Assembly (NCBI GenBank): GCA_036873755.1
Contig: JAVTVY010017483.1
Location: 1-64,000, forward strand
Source: Hanleya hanleyi
Taxonomy: Eukaryota; Mollusca; Polyplacophora; Lepidopleurida; Hanleyidae
Length of the DNA stretch: 64,000 nt
Direction of reading: 5' to 3'
Shown: in pieces, positions 46,194-58,000 of the stretch
Position numbering within the stretch: the first letter of the stretch is position 1
How the letters are laid out: each line of letters begins with the position of its first letter
Translations under genes and position numbers: made by a program
Notes under the pieces: model-generated
Databases searched by the model: none
What the model was told of the DNA's origin: nothing
What the model saw: only the letters and a program-made list of their open reading frames with translations

Positions 46194-47351
46194 ATGTCGA
46201 CTACATGTACGTTCTGTCAGAAGACACTCTCTCGTCGCGACAATATGCTCAGACATATGCGTCTAATGCATAGACAAGAGACACCACCGAGTCCCGCTAT
46301 AGGTCCAGCAAGTGGAGTAGAGCGTCCCTATACGATGACGATGAGCGGCCCTATGGGATGTGGAAAGACGTCCTGGGTGATGAAGTTCTTAGAGGGAAGG
46401 TGTGGCAACCCCAGCTTCGACACGCGTAGTATGGTGTTATAGCCAGTGGCAGCCCGCGTACGAGATTACGCGATTAAGGAATGTGAGCTTCATTCCAGGA
46501 ATTCCTCACTATATAGACGAACCGTATTACTTCGATTCCGAGCAGACCAACGGGGTAGTGCTCGATGGCCTGATGAGTGCGGTCAAGGACAATTCGAAAA
46601 TCGCGAACCTATTCACCAAAGGGTCCCATTATCGCAATCTGTCCCTCATCTATTTGACTCAGAATCTCTTTCCTCTAGGTAAGGCGTCCAGAGATATTGC
46701 CTTGAACTGCCAATACATTGTGTTGTTCTCCAATCCCATCGACAGAGCACAAATCCGTGTGTTTGGTAGGCGGACGTTTTGCAGGCGTTTCAAGCGTTCG
46801 TAGATTTAAAAGCCCATGCCCCCGAAGATCGCCGGCTGATGCCCCACCTGTTATTCGGCGAAAGATCACCGCAATGTCATATATCCCTACACCATCCACC
46901 GAGTCCACACCTGGCAGCACCCGTCCAGCAGCAGCAACCCGCCCCCATACAGCCGGTCCCCTTCATACCATCAGTCCCGGAATATCACCCAACCGTGAAG
47001 GACCAACCCAAACCCGTACAAGGGAATGAACATAATGTGAACTCGAGGCTATGGCAGGATTTATTCAAAGAAAGTATGGACGCCGAGATGGGCGAGACGT
47101 TGAGGACCACAGAAAACAAGTTTCACCGCACATTGGCACCCAAACTACGACGGGCTTTATGTCAGCAGTATGCCGACCTCGTGACCCATATAAAATTGCT
47201 GGACAAGGACCCCGTTCATATGGAAATCGAAAGAACAGCGTCTATGTTGAAAACCTCAGGTATCAACTGGAAAGCGGCGTATGTCAGAGTAATAGCACAA
47301 AAGAAACATTTGTTCGAACGCATCATTAAGATCAAAAGCGTCTCACTATAA
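46194..47351 (+). pseudogene. C2H2-finger packaging-type ATPase of element 2, several frameshifts
   Basis: The first frame (46,194-46,442) has the N-terminal finger and Walker A GPMGCGKTS. A shift near 46,400-46,440 leads to a frame (46,402-46,803) with YSQWQPAYE, FTKGSHYRNLSLIYLTQNLF and the region after it. A second change near 46,770, with some deleted codons, leads to a frame (46,779-47,351) with the Pro/Gln linker and basic helical C-terminus. Walker B reads VVLDGLM, so one of two acidic residues is replaced. The linker and helical domain are in one frame here, showing they belong to one gene. About 80% similar by eye to the copy at 12,139-13,367. Not functional as it stands. Confidence 0.8.
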
Positions 47352-47354
47352 ATA
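47346..47354 (+). promoter_or_regulatory. TATA box of the 113-residue gene, overlapping the ATPase stop
   Basis: CTATAAATA begins within the last codons of the helical domain; the TAA stop at 47,349-47,351 is part of the box. The next ATG is at 47,386, about 38 nt downstream. Confidence 0.55.
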
Positions 47355-47385
47355 ACCCACACGACACCATTCCCCTCATTTCACC

Positions 47386-47727
47386 ATGAGCACTGCAGAG
47401 TTCACCTTGTGTGAACCCGACAACGAGGATATTCTAGCCGAAGCGTTACGTCGAGCCAACGTTCAAGTCCATGCTATAATTGATACAGCTCAAGGTGGAT
47501 CCACCGTTCAGCACCAACGCATGCGTTGTCATCTTATCACGCTCACAGATGACATCCAATGGATGACACGGGTATGTCTTCTGCTGCATAAGAAACAGAT
47601 AATACCGATTAAGGATACCAACATGACTACCCGTGCCCAGAATCTGCCGACCCTGCATGAGGCATTTCACACCTTTATGGAGACACAGCTGGAGACGGGA
47701 AATTGTCTTCTTCAACCTCCAAAATAA
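47386..47727 (+). CDS. 113-residue protein of element 2, unknown function
   Basis: Intact ATG-to-stop frame between the ATPase and the small finger gene, with its own TATA box. It has an acidic N-terminus (CEPDNEDILAEALRRAN) and probable helices around 15-35 and 85-105. No finger, P-loop, signal peptide or membrane segment is seen, and I recognise no family. It has no counterpart in element 1, where the sequence between the helical domain and the small finger gene is only iteron-like spacer. It remains open although both neighbouring genes are broken, which could be chance at this length or recent constraint. Confidence 0.6.
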   Translation: MSTAEFTLCEPDNEDILAEALRRANVQVHAIIDTAQGGSTVQHQRMRCHLITLTDDIQWMTRVCLLLHKKQIIPIKDTNMTTRAQNLPTLHEAFHTFMETQLETGNCLLQPPK

Positions 47728-47818
47728 TGTTGTCCGTTCAATGATGATCGACAATGCATAAGCCGTTGGGATAGGACGTTATAAGGTATTGAGACGGGCG
47801 TTGACGGGCGTTACTGTC

Positions 47819-47825
47819 TATAAAA
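47819..47825 (+). promoter_or_regulatory. TATA box of the small finger gene, element 2
   Basis: TATAAAA, 46 nt upstream of the ATG at 47,871. The surrounding block matches element 1 almost base for base. Confidence 0.7.
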
Positions 47826-47870
47826 GCAAGTGTATTCCCAAACGTGCACAGCCGACGTTCAACCATCAAC

Positions 47871-48386
47871 ATGGGTTATACATGCTCTGAGTGCGAACGC
47901 ACGTTCACCAGACATTACGATATGATGCGACTTTCCATCCAGACTTCGAGGAGTCCACTGGGGATGCAGATACAGAGACTGTTGAGAGTCTATTTACTGA
48001 CACGGAGAGCTTGATCTCCGATAGTCAGCCTACATCCCAAGGAAGTGAAGACCAACCTACATTTTGGGATCGTATTGTGAGAGCAGCTATTAATACTCAT
48101 GCTGCACCGATCGAGGACGCCGGACAGGATAAATTACAACAGGCGTACATCCAAATGCGTCCCAGCATCAGGAAAACAGTCATGGCGATCTATGAACACT
48201 ATATTCTACTACCGCTTCAAATGAAATGACCCCACGCACAGGTCCCTCATGAAGACCAAGCGTCACTTAGAAGAGGATATGGAGCTACCACACACCGAGG
48301 CCCTGGAAAATGCGATCAGAATGCGCAAACAACTGTTTCAGGACATGCTGCCTGAACAGTATCCTGGCCTGCCCGGCGATGCTTAA
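47871..48386 (+). pseudogene. Small C2H2 finger protein of element 2, broken
   Basis: The ATG and first Cys pair are present, but a deletion near 47,930 removes the finger histidines and shifts the frame. The acidic stretch and FWDRIV to YEHYILLPL region continue in the frame read at 47,891-48,229, which ends early at a TGA caused by a second small deletion near 48,227. The C-terminal 50 codons then follow in another frame to 48,386. Counterpart of 11,338-11,910. Confidence 0.8.
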
Positions 48387-48560
48387 GTTACAGCGAACAA
48401 AGATTGAACTTTCTGAAATGGCGACTTCTGATTAGACAAGAGCAGACGAGAATACATCTAACGACAAGAGCCTACTTGAATTGTAAACATACCCAACGCG
48501 GCTCCCCCAGCGTGGGTATGATGTAACATTGGGGAGAATAAAATGATTGATCTCTCATTC

Positions 48561-48596
<36 letters not shown>

Positions 48597-48597
48597 G
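48561..48597 (+). repeat. GTT microsatellite of element 2
   Basis: About 12 GTT units after the conserved CCCAGCGTGGGTATGATGTA block. Equivalent runs occur in elements 1 and 3. Confidence 0.9.
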
Positions 48598-48779
48598 ATC
48601 TGTCTACATCATGGCGTGAAGGCGTTATGCTAGGGCGTTAAGGCGTTCAGATGGAGCGCTAGGGCATTAATGCGTTACGATAAGGCGTTGATGGGAGTCA
48701 CTGTAATTCGAGGAATTGGGGGCAATTCCATGGAAGTTAAAAAAATCATATCTTCTGGACTATTTCACCAGGGCGTCCA

Positions 48780-49762
48780 TGCGTTAAGACGGGCGTTGGA
48801 CACGCCTCACGGGCGTTGGGCACGCCTCACTCACTCACTCACTCACTCACTTTGCGCGTTCATTTGGACCAGGGATGGCCTGGACCCCTAAACAGCCATG
48901 ATCCTCCATGGTTTAGGTGTAATGTCCGTATTCCACTTTTTTTATATTTTCGGGACAAATTCTAATTTTACATGCACCCACCCATTGCTTGATCGCCCTG
49001 GAGGAGCGCTTCACTTTGATACCTCACCCGACCCACCTCGGTCCCAAAACGTCTATTTTCATACTCTTTGTCTTCTGCGCATGCGTAGAATGACGTCAGT
49101 TCCACGTCTCACCCATCTCGTCGGATGCTCCCTCACGTATGCTATACATTGATACCTCACTGGACCCAATCGGACCACTAGGTACCCCTCTCGGCCCCAA
49201 GACGTCTATTTCCATACACTTTGTCTACTGCGCATGCGTAGAATGACGTCAGTTCCACGCCATACCCATCCCGGCGGATGTACCTTCACGTATGCTACAC
49301 AATTGGACCATTAGCGGCCCCTCTCGGCCCAAAAACGTCCACCCCAGCGCTACTTGCCCAGTGCGCATGCGCACATTAACGTTTTCAAAAATTCCAAACA
49401 ATGGCTTCGCAACCTCTATCATCGTGTTCTACGTGGTGAGGCGAAGAAAACAAGGGGCCACAATCCATACCGCAAATGACCATGTGTGGGTTTCCCAGTA
49501 TGGACCTATCCACCGCGCCCGTATAGATTAACTTTGGAAGTCATTGGGGTCTTGTATGTAAGGGGAGATCACTCTTGTTCACTTCACCAGAAGTGACCTT
49601 TGATCAGAAAGTGAACTTTGACCCGAATGTGACCTTTGACCTGGATGTGACCTTTGACCCGGATGTGACCTCTGACCCGGATATGACGTCATTGCCAGGT
49701 CATGCTACCCACATTGTTTCCACCCACATTTTTCCTAAGGAATTTACGCTTATACTACTACT
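48780..49762. repeat. Right arm of element 2
   Basis: Reverse complement of the left arm, lengthened by a repeated segment of about 150 bp (49,050-49,280) with TGCGCATGCGTAGAATGACG in each copy. The outer end carries TGACCTTTGACC-type words (49,590-49,690). Confidence 0.8.
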
Positions 49763-49768
49763 TATGAT
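49763..49768. repeat. Target site duplication, right (TATGAT), element 2
   Basis: Directly follows the terminal ACTACTACT. Host sequence resumes as ACATTTAGATCATTGCTCAT, identical to 34,574-34,593. Confidence 0.9.
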
Positions 49769-50489
49769 ACATTTAGATCATTGCTCATTCACATTTGTTA
49801 AATATACTGTTCGGCTACGGGCCACTTGGATCTACTCTGTAACGATATGTAATGAGAAATGACATACATATACAGGGAATGTTCACTGAAGGACGAAACA
49901 AATAAATTATATTGCGGTGTTGTTATCGTAGAGGAGCTGGAACTAATGTGTTTAAAAGACAAAGTCGGAAGCATAGAGGATATTGCTTGGTCAGGATATC
50001 TTGCAAGACGCAAAAAAATATATATGACATTCAAGCGTGTCCATGTAATATATATTTTCTTTCATATATAGTTTCTAGTTTGGGTTGACAGAATTGTTTT
50101 ACTTGTGAGATATTTCTCATCTTAAAACTGAAGTAATGCCCGAACTAACACGCCACCGTGTTCGCCAATTAACTAACACACCACCGTGTTCACCAATTTC
50201 CATTGTCACATCATTTGGAAGAAATTCAGTATGACCCAAATAGTACTTATGAATGGTGTGTGTAAAGCCAGTCACTACAACATAAACAGAGATAGACATA
50301 CACACACTTTATTCTAAGTCGATTCAATAGTAAACATTGTAACACTAGCTCAGATGAGCTATATTAAATCGACCAGAACTAGGCAAAAAAGATATATATA
50401 CCGGTATACCGATAGCACGAATATTAAATATTACAGATAAAGTCCTTCCAGTAAAACAACGGCGTAGATATCAATTGTGAAGCAAGTTG

Positions 50490-50600
50490 TCTGTATTGAC
50501 ACCGAGCAATTTAACACTTTCCTGTACCTAAAGCCTTGATAATATAGTCGAACGTGTCACCAGTATTTTGTCTGATCGAGAGAGCTTGGCCTTTTTATCC
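50490..50600 (-). pseudogene. Decayed LINE fragment, paralogue of 37,950-38,070
   Basis: CTGTATTGAMACCGAGCAATTT and a GAGAGMGCKTGG word are shared in order with the LINE scrap in copy A. The reading frame is destroyed. Confidence 0.55.
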
Positions 50601-50609
50601 CACCATCAC

Positions 50610-51760
50610 CAGATGGTGGGCTGTTCAAATCACTTTTCGTCCGTGGTCCGTCGTCCGGCGTCCGTCGTCCGTCCGTCAGTCCGTCCGTCCGTAAACAATT
50701 CTTGTTATCGCGATTTCACAGGAACTACTGCATGGATCTTTCTCAAATTTGGTACACAGGTTCCCCTTGGGGTCTAGTTGTGCAAGATACCTTTTATGGT
50801 CCGATTCGAAAATCCAATATGGCCACCAGGCAGCCATCTTGGATTTCCCATTGAAACCTTGTTATTGCAATTTCTCAGGAACTACTGCATGGATCTTTCT
50901 CAAATTTGGTACACAGGTTCCCCTTGGGGTCTAGTTGTGCAAGATACCTTTTATGGTCCGATTCGAAAATCCAATATGGCCACAAGGCGGCGATATGAAA
51001 CCTTGTTATCGTGATTTCTCAGGAACTACTGCATGGATCTTTCTCAAATTTAGTACACAGGTTCCCCTTGGGGTCTAGTTGTGCAAGATACCTTTTTTGG
51101 TCTGATTTGAAAATCCAATATGGCCACCAGGCGGCCATCTTGGATTTCCCCATGAAACCTTGTTATCGCGATTTCTCGGGAACTACCGCATGGATCTTTC
51201 TCAAATTCGGTACACGGGTTTCCCTTGGGGTCTAGTTGTGCAAGATACCTTTTCTGGTCCGATTCGAAAATCCAATATGGCCACCAGACAGCCATCTTGG
51301 ATTTCCCCATGAAACCTTGTTATCGCGATTTCTCAGGAAGTACTGCATGGATCTTTCTCAAATTTGGTACACAGGTTCCCCTTGGGGTCTAGTTATGCAA
51401 GATACCTTTTTTGGTCCGATTCGAAAATCCAATATGGCCACCAGGCAGCCATCTTGGATTTCCCCATGAAACCTTGTTATCGCGATTTCTCAGGAACTAC
51501 TGCATGGATCTTTCTCAAATTTGGTACACAGGTTCCCATTTGGGTCTAGTTGTGCAAGATACCTTTTTGGTCCGATTCGAAAATCCAATATGACAGCCAG
51601 CCGGCCATCTTGAATTTCCCCTTGAAACATTATCGTGAATTCTCAGGAACTAATTCATGGATCTTTCTGAAATTTGGTACACCGGTCCCACATGGGGCCT
51701 AGTTGTGGAAGATATCTTTTTGTGGTCCAATTCAAAAATCAAAGTTACGCTTCAAATTAA
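50610..51760 (+). repeat. Tandem array of a 157-bp repeat, seven units, with GTCC-rich leader
   Basis: The leader (50,610-50,700) has CCATCACCAGATGGTGG and GTCCGTCC tracts. Units start at about 50,721, 50,878, 51,022, 51,179, 51,336, 51,493 and 51,646 (measured at GGAACTACTG): spacing 157 in most, with 144 and 153 in shortened ones. Each contains TTTCTCAAATTTGGTACACA and CCAATATGGCCACC/GCCATCTTGGATTT. Since 157 is not a multiple of three, the peptide repeat seen in each frame is not a continuous protein. The pattern resembles abundant molluscan repeats known to me only by recollection. Confidence 0.85.
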
Positions 51761-52675
51761 TAAGGTATTCCCGAGTTGTGACATTGCATCACAAGAGTCG
51801 GCGGATCAAACGGTGGGGCATATTCTATATATTGAGTATAGAGAATATCCATACTTCCACCATCTATATCAAGGAGTTCAAATGATTCCGAATTAAAATG
51901 TATTCCTTCAAATTTTAAATCAGTTTACTTTAGTCCATGCTGTTGCAAGTGAACTGCCCCACCGTTTCCTCTGCCGATGGGTCGGCTACATGAGGGATGT
52001 CACTCTTGTGACTCAACGGCACAACTCGACAACTGTAGACTATCAGTACTGCGTGTTTCGATCCAACGGAGATTCAGACACTTTCAAAGTTTCAACATAA
52101 CTGCAGGGACCGTATCCCTTCAGTATTAAGTTGTGTATCGGTACCACCTTGCTATTTTAGAGCATGGTATCTCAAAAGAGAGCCCAGTAAGTAAAACAGA
52201 ATTAGCATTCGTTCCTAATTATAAAATCTTAGTTAGGCCTACGTATGTTCATAGCTCATGCCAAATTGTCAAAAAGATTTGTCTTCACTTACAATACACA
52301 ATGATGAAACGTGCAAAAAAATACTACAAAACGAAGACGAAGGATCCTCCTGACATTCAGTTTCAGACTTCTCTAACTTTGCTCATTTCAGTTGTACTAT
52401 AACAACCGACATGTCAAGTACAGTTTCTAGAAATCTTGAAACTCCTGAAACTTATAAAGATAATATCTTGGTGTTTTCCCGTATCCTTTTTTCGATCTTT
52501 TTCGCTCAAAATTCTGCAAACAAAATTAGAAATCAATTGTTTGTTCTTAGTAACAATGGACAAAAAGATCCTCTTGTCATTAGCTTACAATTATCAGACA
52601 ATGGTGGGCGCCAAGATCCTTCAGGATCTCTCGTTTTCATTTCATTGTTTTCGAAACAGGTATTAATAATCTGAC
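51761..52675. other. No recognised gene
   Basis: Sequence of copy B without a clear partner in copy A. The frames at 52,133-52,402 and 52,411-52,674 carry no family motif. Confidence 0.45.
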
Positions 52676-55026
52676 AATCTTGCGTCATTATTTTCAACAT
52701 TTTGTAAAAGTTTTCGTTTGAAATATCAAAGAGTCTCGTCGTAAATCGCGAGAGATGAGCGTAACTTTCGCAATTTCGTGCATTATTCGATTTATTTTGG
52801 GAGCAAGCAGTTTTGAAGAATTATCCACCAAATAATCAGGATAGTTTCTTGTTTTTACCATAAAAGACATACTATGACAGAAAACCTTCGCTAAACAACG
52901 TATCGAGTAAAAGGGAATAGTACCACGGGTTAACCTGACGCCATAGTGTTAATCCACTACAAGCTAAATTATGATTTTTTCATCTGCATACACCTCAAAG
53001 AAACCCTCTTGGAAACAATAATTAGGCGATGTCACAATGGAGGCACACTCAATCGTGTTGAGAAGAGAAGCATCTTGGAACATGTAAGCCTATGCTCACA
53101 TCTCAAAGTCAGCTCGACGAAGGAATGGTATTGTAGAACACGAAACATTGACTCTTTGTACAGTTTTGTACGCTGAGATGGCAAGCGCTGCTGAATCAAT
53201 ACCAATATATTATGTGAATGCAGGTTCGGCGATATCACAATTGAATCATTCGAATTTGAATCAGTTAATTATGAAAACAGTCTTCACGTTGAATGGCGAA
53301 ACGAAACAAGTTGATTCATTGAAATGAACAGAAAGACAGCATTAATGAACGTTTTGGTTTCTCAGGTCCCGGATTTCATGAATAGCCGGGAAAAGTGTGA
53401 AAGTTATTAATTAAAGAAATGCAAAACTACCGAAATGGGCGGTGTTAATGGCATTTAGCACGTACTAATCACTTTTTTGCGGTTACAATTTATTGTAACG
53501 AAATAAATTGGCGCTAAAATGGCCTGACATGAGAAAAACATATATATGCCGTAGAACAATTCGGTTATTTCCACCCCAGAGACCTCAAGTCATAGATAAT
53601 CCCTCTTTTTACTCCTTATCTGTTTCAAAGGTGTCCGGCATAGAATTCTTTGAAGTCTCCTACCTGGACACTTTTTCATAATCACAAAAGCACTCCACGT
53701 ATGTTTTTCGTCTGTTCGTGGAAGACAGCTTCTTGGCGCCATGCCAAGTCACTACAGCACTACACGTAAAGTTGATGGGTGTCCAAAGGAAGCTATAAAG
53801 AAGCGTCTTTCTATTTTAGCGATGTAAACATGGAAATTGGGTCATTCCTGGAGAAAATCAATAGAAAAATCAGCTTGTTATCCCATATGTATTATTAATC
53901 TCACGATCAGTGTTGTGTTTTAATACCACGGATGTGCCAGGTTGCCACGAGGTTTACTGGAATCCGTGTTCTGTTAGAATGCACAAGTAGCGGTAGAGCA
54001 CATGGACAAGGAAAGGAACGGCTCAATCTGTGGCCATTTCTTCAAGCGATATATCAGGAATACGTTCCGATACTCAACATTTCAACACTAATAATATAAT
54101 ATAACATTTAGGCACGCGACATTTCAGCATATACCCTACTTAATTATATTTGACCTGAGAATCCAAAAGAGATGTATAAGAAACATGCATAAATGTTCTG
54201 ACACCAAATCCCTTTCGAATTATTTGATAACAGAATCAGCTGTTGGAGCTGTTGGGAGGAGATTAGCGTAACAGTTCCATCTCTCCATGCTCTCATTGTC
54301 CATAACACTGCGCCATCGGCCTGATACTTCGAGGTAACGTGTCCAAACACCCAGATCGAACAGAAAACAAGGGCGCGTTACGTCAGTTTTTGCCATTTTC
54401 AACGACCAATAAAAATAAATGGCTCTCAAAACGGTCGTCACTGTCCATTTGACGAATGTCCGAGGGCGAACAGTAAAATATATGGCGCTGAACTACTCTG
54501 ATATTGTTCACTCATATGCACATTTTACAATATTTCATTGAACTAAATGGAATAAAGAACATATATCCAGTGGTTCCTTCATGAGCTTTTATGTCACATA
54601 GCTTAGCATGACACGCCTCCTCTCAAAGCTATTCTGTGAATATACCCATTGCATGAGATGCCCATGACGTCAAATTGGCTGGCTAGAATCCCATGACTTG
54701 CAAAGTGTGGTCAGTATGTTCAAAGTGTCGGAGCGTGAAAAATTCTCAATAGAATTTGATACCCACAAGTTGGAAGAAGAATTTCCTTGAGTCAGTGAAT
54801 GTCTGATGTAATATTTAGTTGGATTATCATTTAAACATCGGGGTAGCTGTGTTGGGGGAGAAGCAGTTTAGACTTGCCCCTACCATCTCTGACACATTTC
54901 GAACTGGCGTTGACTCCACAACGACAGAAAAAATTACATTGTCGAACTCGTCATCTTATCTAATTTCAGAAACGCATTATTTCACAACCTCACATGTTTA
55001 CCGTTATTTTTCGCCTAGTAGGCAGA

Positions 55027-58000
55027 ATTTTGTGCAGTCGGGATACCATTGGTACAGTCGGGACAGCATTGGTACAGCCGAGACAACATTGGTACAGTCG
55101 GGAGAGCATTGGTACAGTCGGAACAACATCGGGACAGCATTGGTACAGTCGGGACTACATTGGTACAGTCGGGACTACATCGGAACAGCATTGGTACAAT
55201 CGGGACTACATCGGGACAGCATTGGTACAGTCGGCACTACATTGGGACTGCATCCGGGCAGCATTGGTATAATCGGGACAGCATCGGGACACCACTGGTA
55301 CTGTCGGGACAGCATTGGTACAAACGGGACTACTTCGGGACAGCATCGGGATAGCATTGGTACAATCGGTACTACATCGAGGCAGTATCGTGACAGAATT
55401 GGTACAGTTGGGACTACATCGGGACAGCAACGAGACCGCATTGGTACAGTCGGAACTACATCGGAACAGCATTGTTACAGACGGAACAACATCGGGACAA
55501 CATCGGAACAACATTGGTACAATCGGGACATCAGGACAGATTTGGTACAGTCGAAACAGCATCGGGACAGCATTGGTACAGTCGGGACAATCGAGACAGC
55601 ATTGGTACAATCAGGACTACATCGGGACAGCATCGGGACAGCATTGGTACAGTCGGAACTACATAGGGACAGCATCCGGGCAGGATTGGTATAATCGGGA
55701 CAGCATCGGGACAGCACTGGTACTGTCGGGACAGCATTGGTACAAACTTGACTACTTCGGGACAGCATCGGGATAGCATTGGTACAATCGGTACTACATC
55801 GAGGCAGCATAATGACAGCACTGATACAATCGGGACAGCATTGGTACAGTCGGGACAGCTTCGGGACAGCAATGATACAATCGGGACAGCATCAGGACGG
55901 CATTGGTACAGTTGAACAGCATCGGTATATTCGTACAGCATCGTGACAGCATTGGTACAGTCCTGACAGCATTCGCACAGTCGAAACTACATCGGAACAG
56001 CATCGGAAGAAAATTGCTACAATAGGGACAACATCAGGACAACATTGGTACAATCGGTACAGCATTGGTTCAGTGGGGACAGAACCGACACAGCATTGGT
56101 ACAATCGAGACTACATCGGGACAGAATCGGGACAGCATTAGTATAATCGGGACTACATCGGGACAGCATTGGTACAGTCGGGACAGTATCGGGACAGCAT
56201 TGGTACAATCGCGACTACATCGGGACAGCATTGGTACAGTCGGGACTACATCGGGACTACATCGGGACAGCATCGGGACAGCATTGGTACAATCGGGACT
56301 ACATCGGGACAGCATTGGGAGAGCATTGGTTCAGTCGACAGCTTCGGGACAGCAATGGTACAATCGGGATTACATCGGGACAGCATCGGGACAGCATTGG
56401 TTTAGTCGGGACGGCTTCGGGACAGCAATGGTACAATCGGGACTACATCGGGACAGCATCGCGACAGCATTGATACAGTCGGAACAGCATCGGGACAGCA
56501 TCAGGACAGCATTGGTACAATCGGGACAGCATCGGTACAGCATTGGTTCAGTCGGGACAGAATCGAGACAACATTGGTACAATCGGGACTACATCGGGAC
56601 AGCATCAGGACAGCATTGGTACAATCGGGACAGCATCGGGACAGCATTGGTACAATCGGGACTACATCGGGACAGCATTGGGAGAGCATTGGTTCAGTCG
56701 ACAGCTTCGGGACAGCAATGGTACAATCGGGATTACATCGGGACAGCATCGGGACAGCATTGGTTTAGTCGGGACGGCTTCGGGACAGCAATGGTACAAT
56801 CGGGACTACATCGGGACAGCATCGCGACAGCATTGATACAGTCGGAACAGCATCGGGACAGCATCAGGACAGCATTGGTACAATCGGGACAGCATCGGTA
56901 CAGCATTGGTTCAGTCGGGACAGAATCGAGACAACATTGGTACAATCGGCACTACATCGGGACAGCATCAGGACAGCATTGGTACAAACGGGACAGCATC
57001 GGGACAGCATTGGTACAATCGGGACAGCATCGGGACCGCATGGGTACAATCGGGACTACATCGGGACAGCATCGAGAACGCATTGGTACAGTCGCCACTA
57101 CATCGGAACAGCGTCAGGACAGCATTGTTATAATAGGGACAGCATCGGCACAGCATTGATACAGTTGGACACCATCGGTACATTCATACAGCATCTGGAC
57201 AACATTGGTACAGCCGAACTGTATCGGGACAGCATTGGTAAAGTCGAGACAGCATCAGGACAACATTGGTACAATCGGGACAGCATCGGAACAGCATTGG
57301 TACAGTCGGGACAGCTTCGGGACAGCAATGGTACAATCGGGACAGCTTCGGGACAGCAATGGTACAATCGGGACTTCATCGGGACAGCATCGAGACCGCA
57401 TTGGTATAGTCGGGACTACATCGGGACAGCGTCAGGACAGCATTGGTACAATCGGGACAGCATCGGGACAGTCGGACAGCATCGGTACATTCTGTACAGC
57501 GTCATGAAAACATTGATACAGCCCCGACAGCGCCGGGACAGCATTGTTACAGTCGAGACTACATCGGGACAGCATCGGGATAGCATTGGTACAATCGGGA
57601 CTACATCGGGACAGCATTGGTACAGTCGGGACAGCATTGGTACAGTCGGGACTACATCGGGGCAGCACCATTCCAGCATTTGTACAATCGGGACAGCATC
57701 GGGACAGCATTAGTACGGTTGGACAGCCTCGGTACATTCAAACAGCATCGTGACTGCATTGGTACAGCCGAACTGTATCGGGACAGCATTGGTAAAGTCG
57801 AGACATCATCGGGACAGCATTGGTACAGTCTGGACAGCATCGGGACAGCATTGGTACAGTCGGGACTACATCGGGACTGCATCGGGATAGCTTTGGTACA
57901 GTCGGGACAGCAGTGGTACAGTCGGAACTGAATGTGGACAGCACCGGGCCAGCATTCGTACAGCCGAACTGTATAGGGACAGCATTGGTAAAGTTCGGAC

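Larger units (their letters stand above)
45364..49762 (+). mobile_element. Palindromic Polinton-like element 2, 4,399 bp, with genes
   Basis: The ends are AGTAGTAGTATAAGCGTAAA and its inverse, flanked by the perfect 6-bp duplication TATGAT (45,358-45,363 and 49,763-49,768). The paralogous host segment shows the uninterrupted site near 34,561-34,580. Gene order on the plus strand is finger-ATPase with helical domain, a 113-residue ORF, small finger protein; the first and last are broken. The arms are about 0.73 kb (left) and 0.98 kb (right), the latter with an internal duplication. Confidence 0.9.
43700..55090 (+). repeat. Segmental duplication copy B
   Basis: Second copy of the host segment described for 33,537-42,090. 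Unique insertions are a 215-bp MITE, element 2 and a 157-bp repeat array. It runs directly into the expanded satellite at 55,027. Divergence from copy A is visible throughout, so the duplication is older than the 4-kb tandem one. Confidence 0.85.

Noticed and set aside
50568..51593. Family of repeat proteins with FLKFGTQVPLGV-type peptides
   Set aside because: The unit is 157 bp, so the peptide changes frame in every unit. Stops interrupt each frame.
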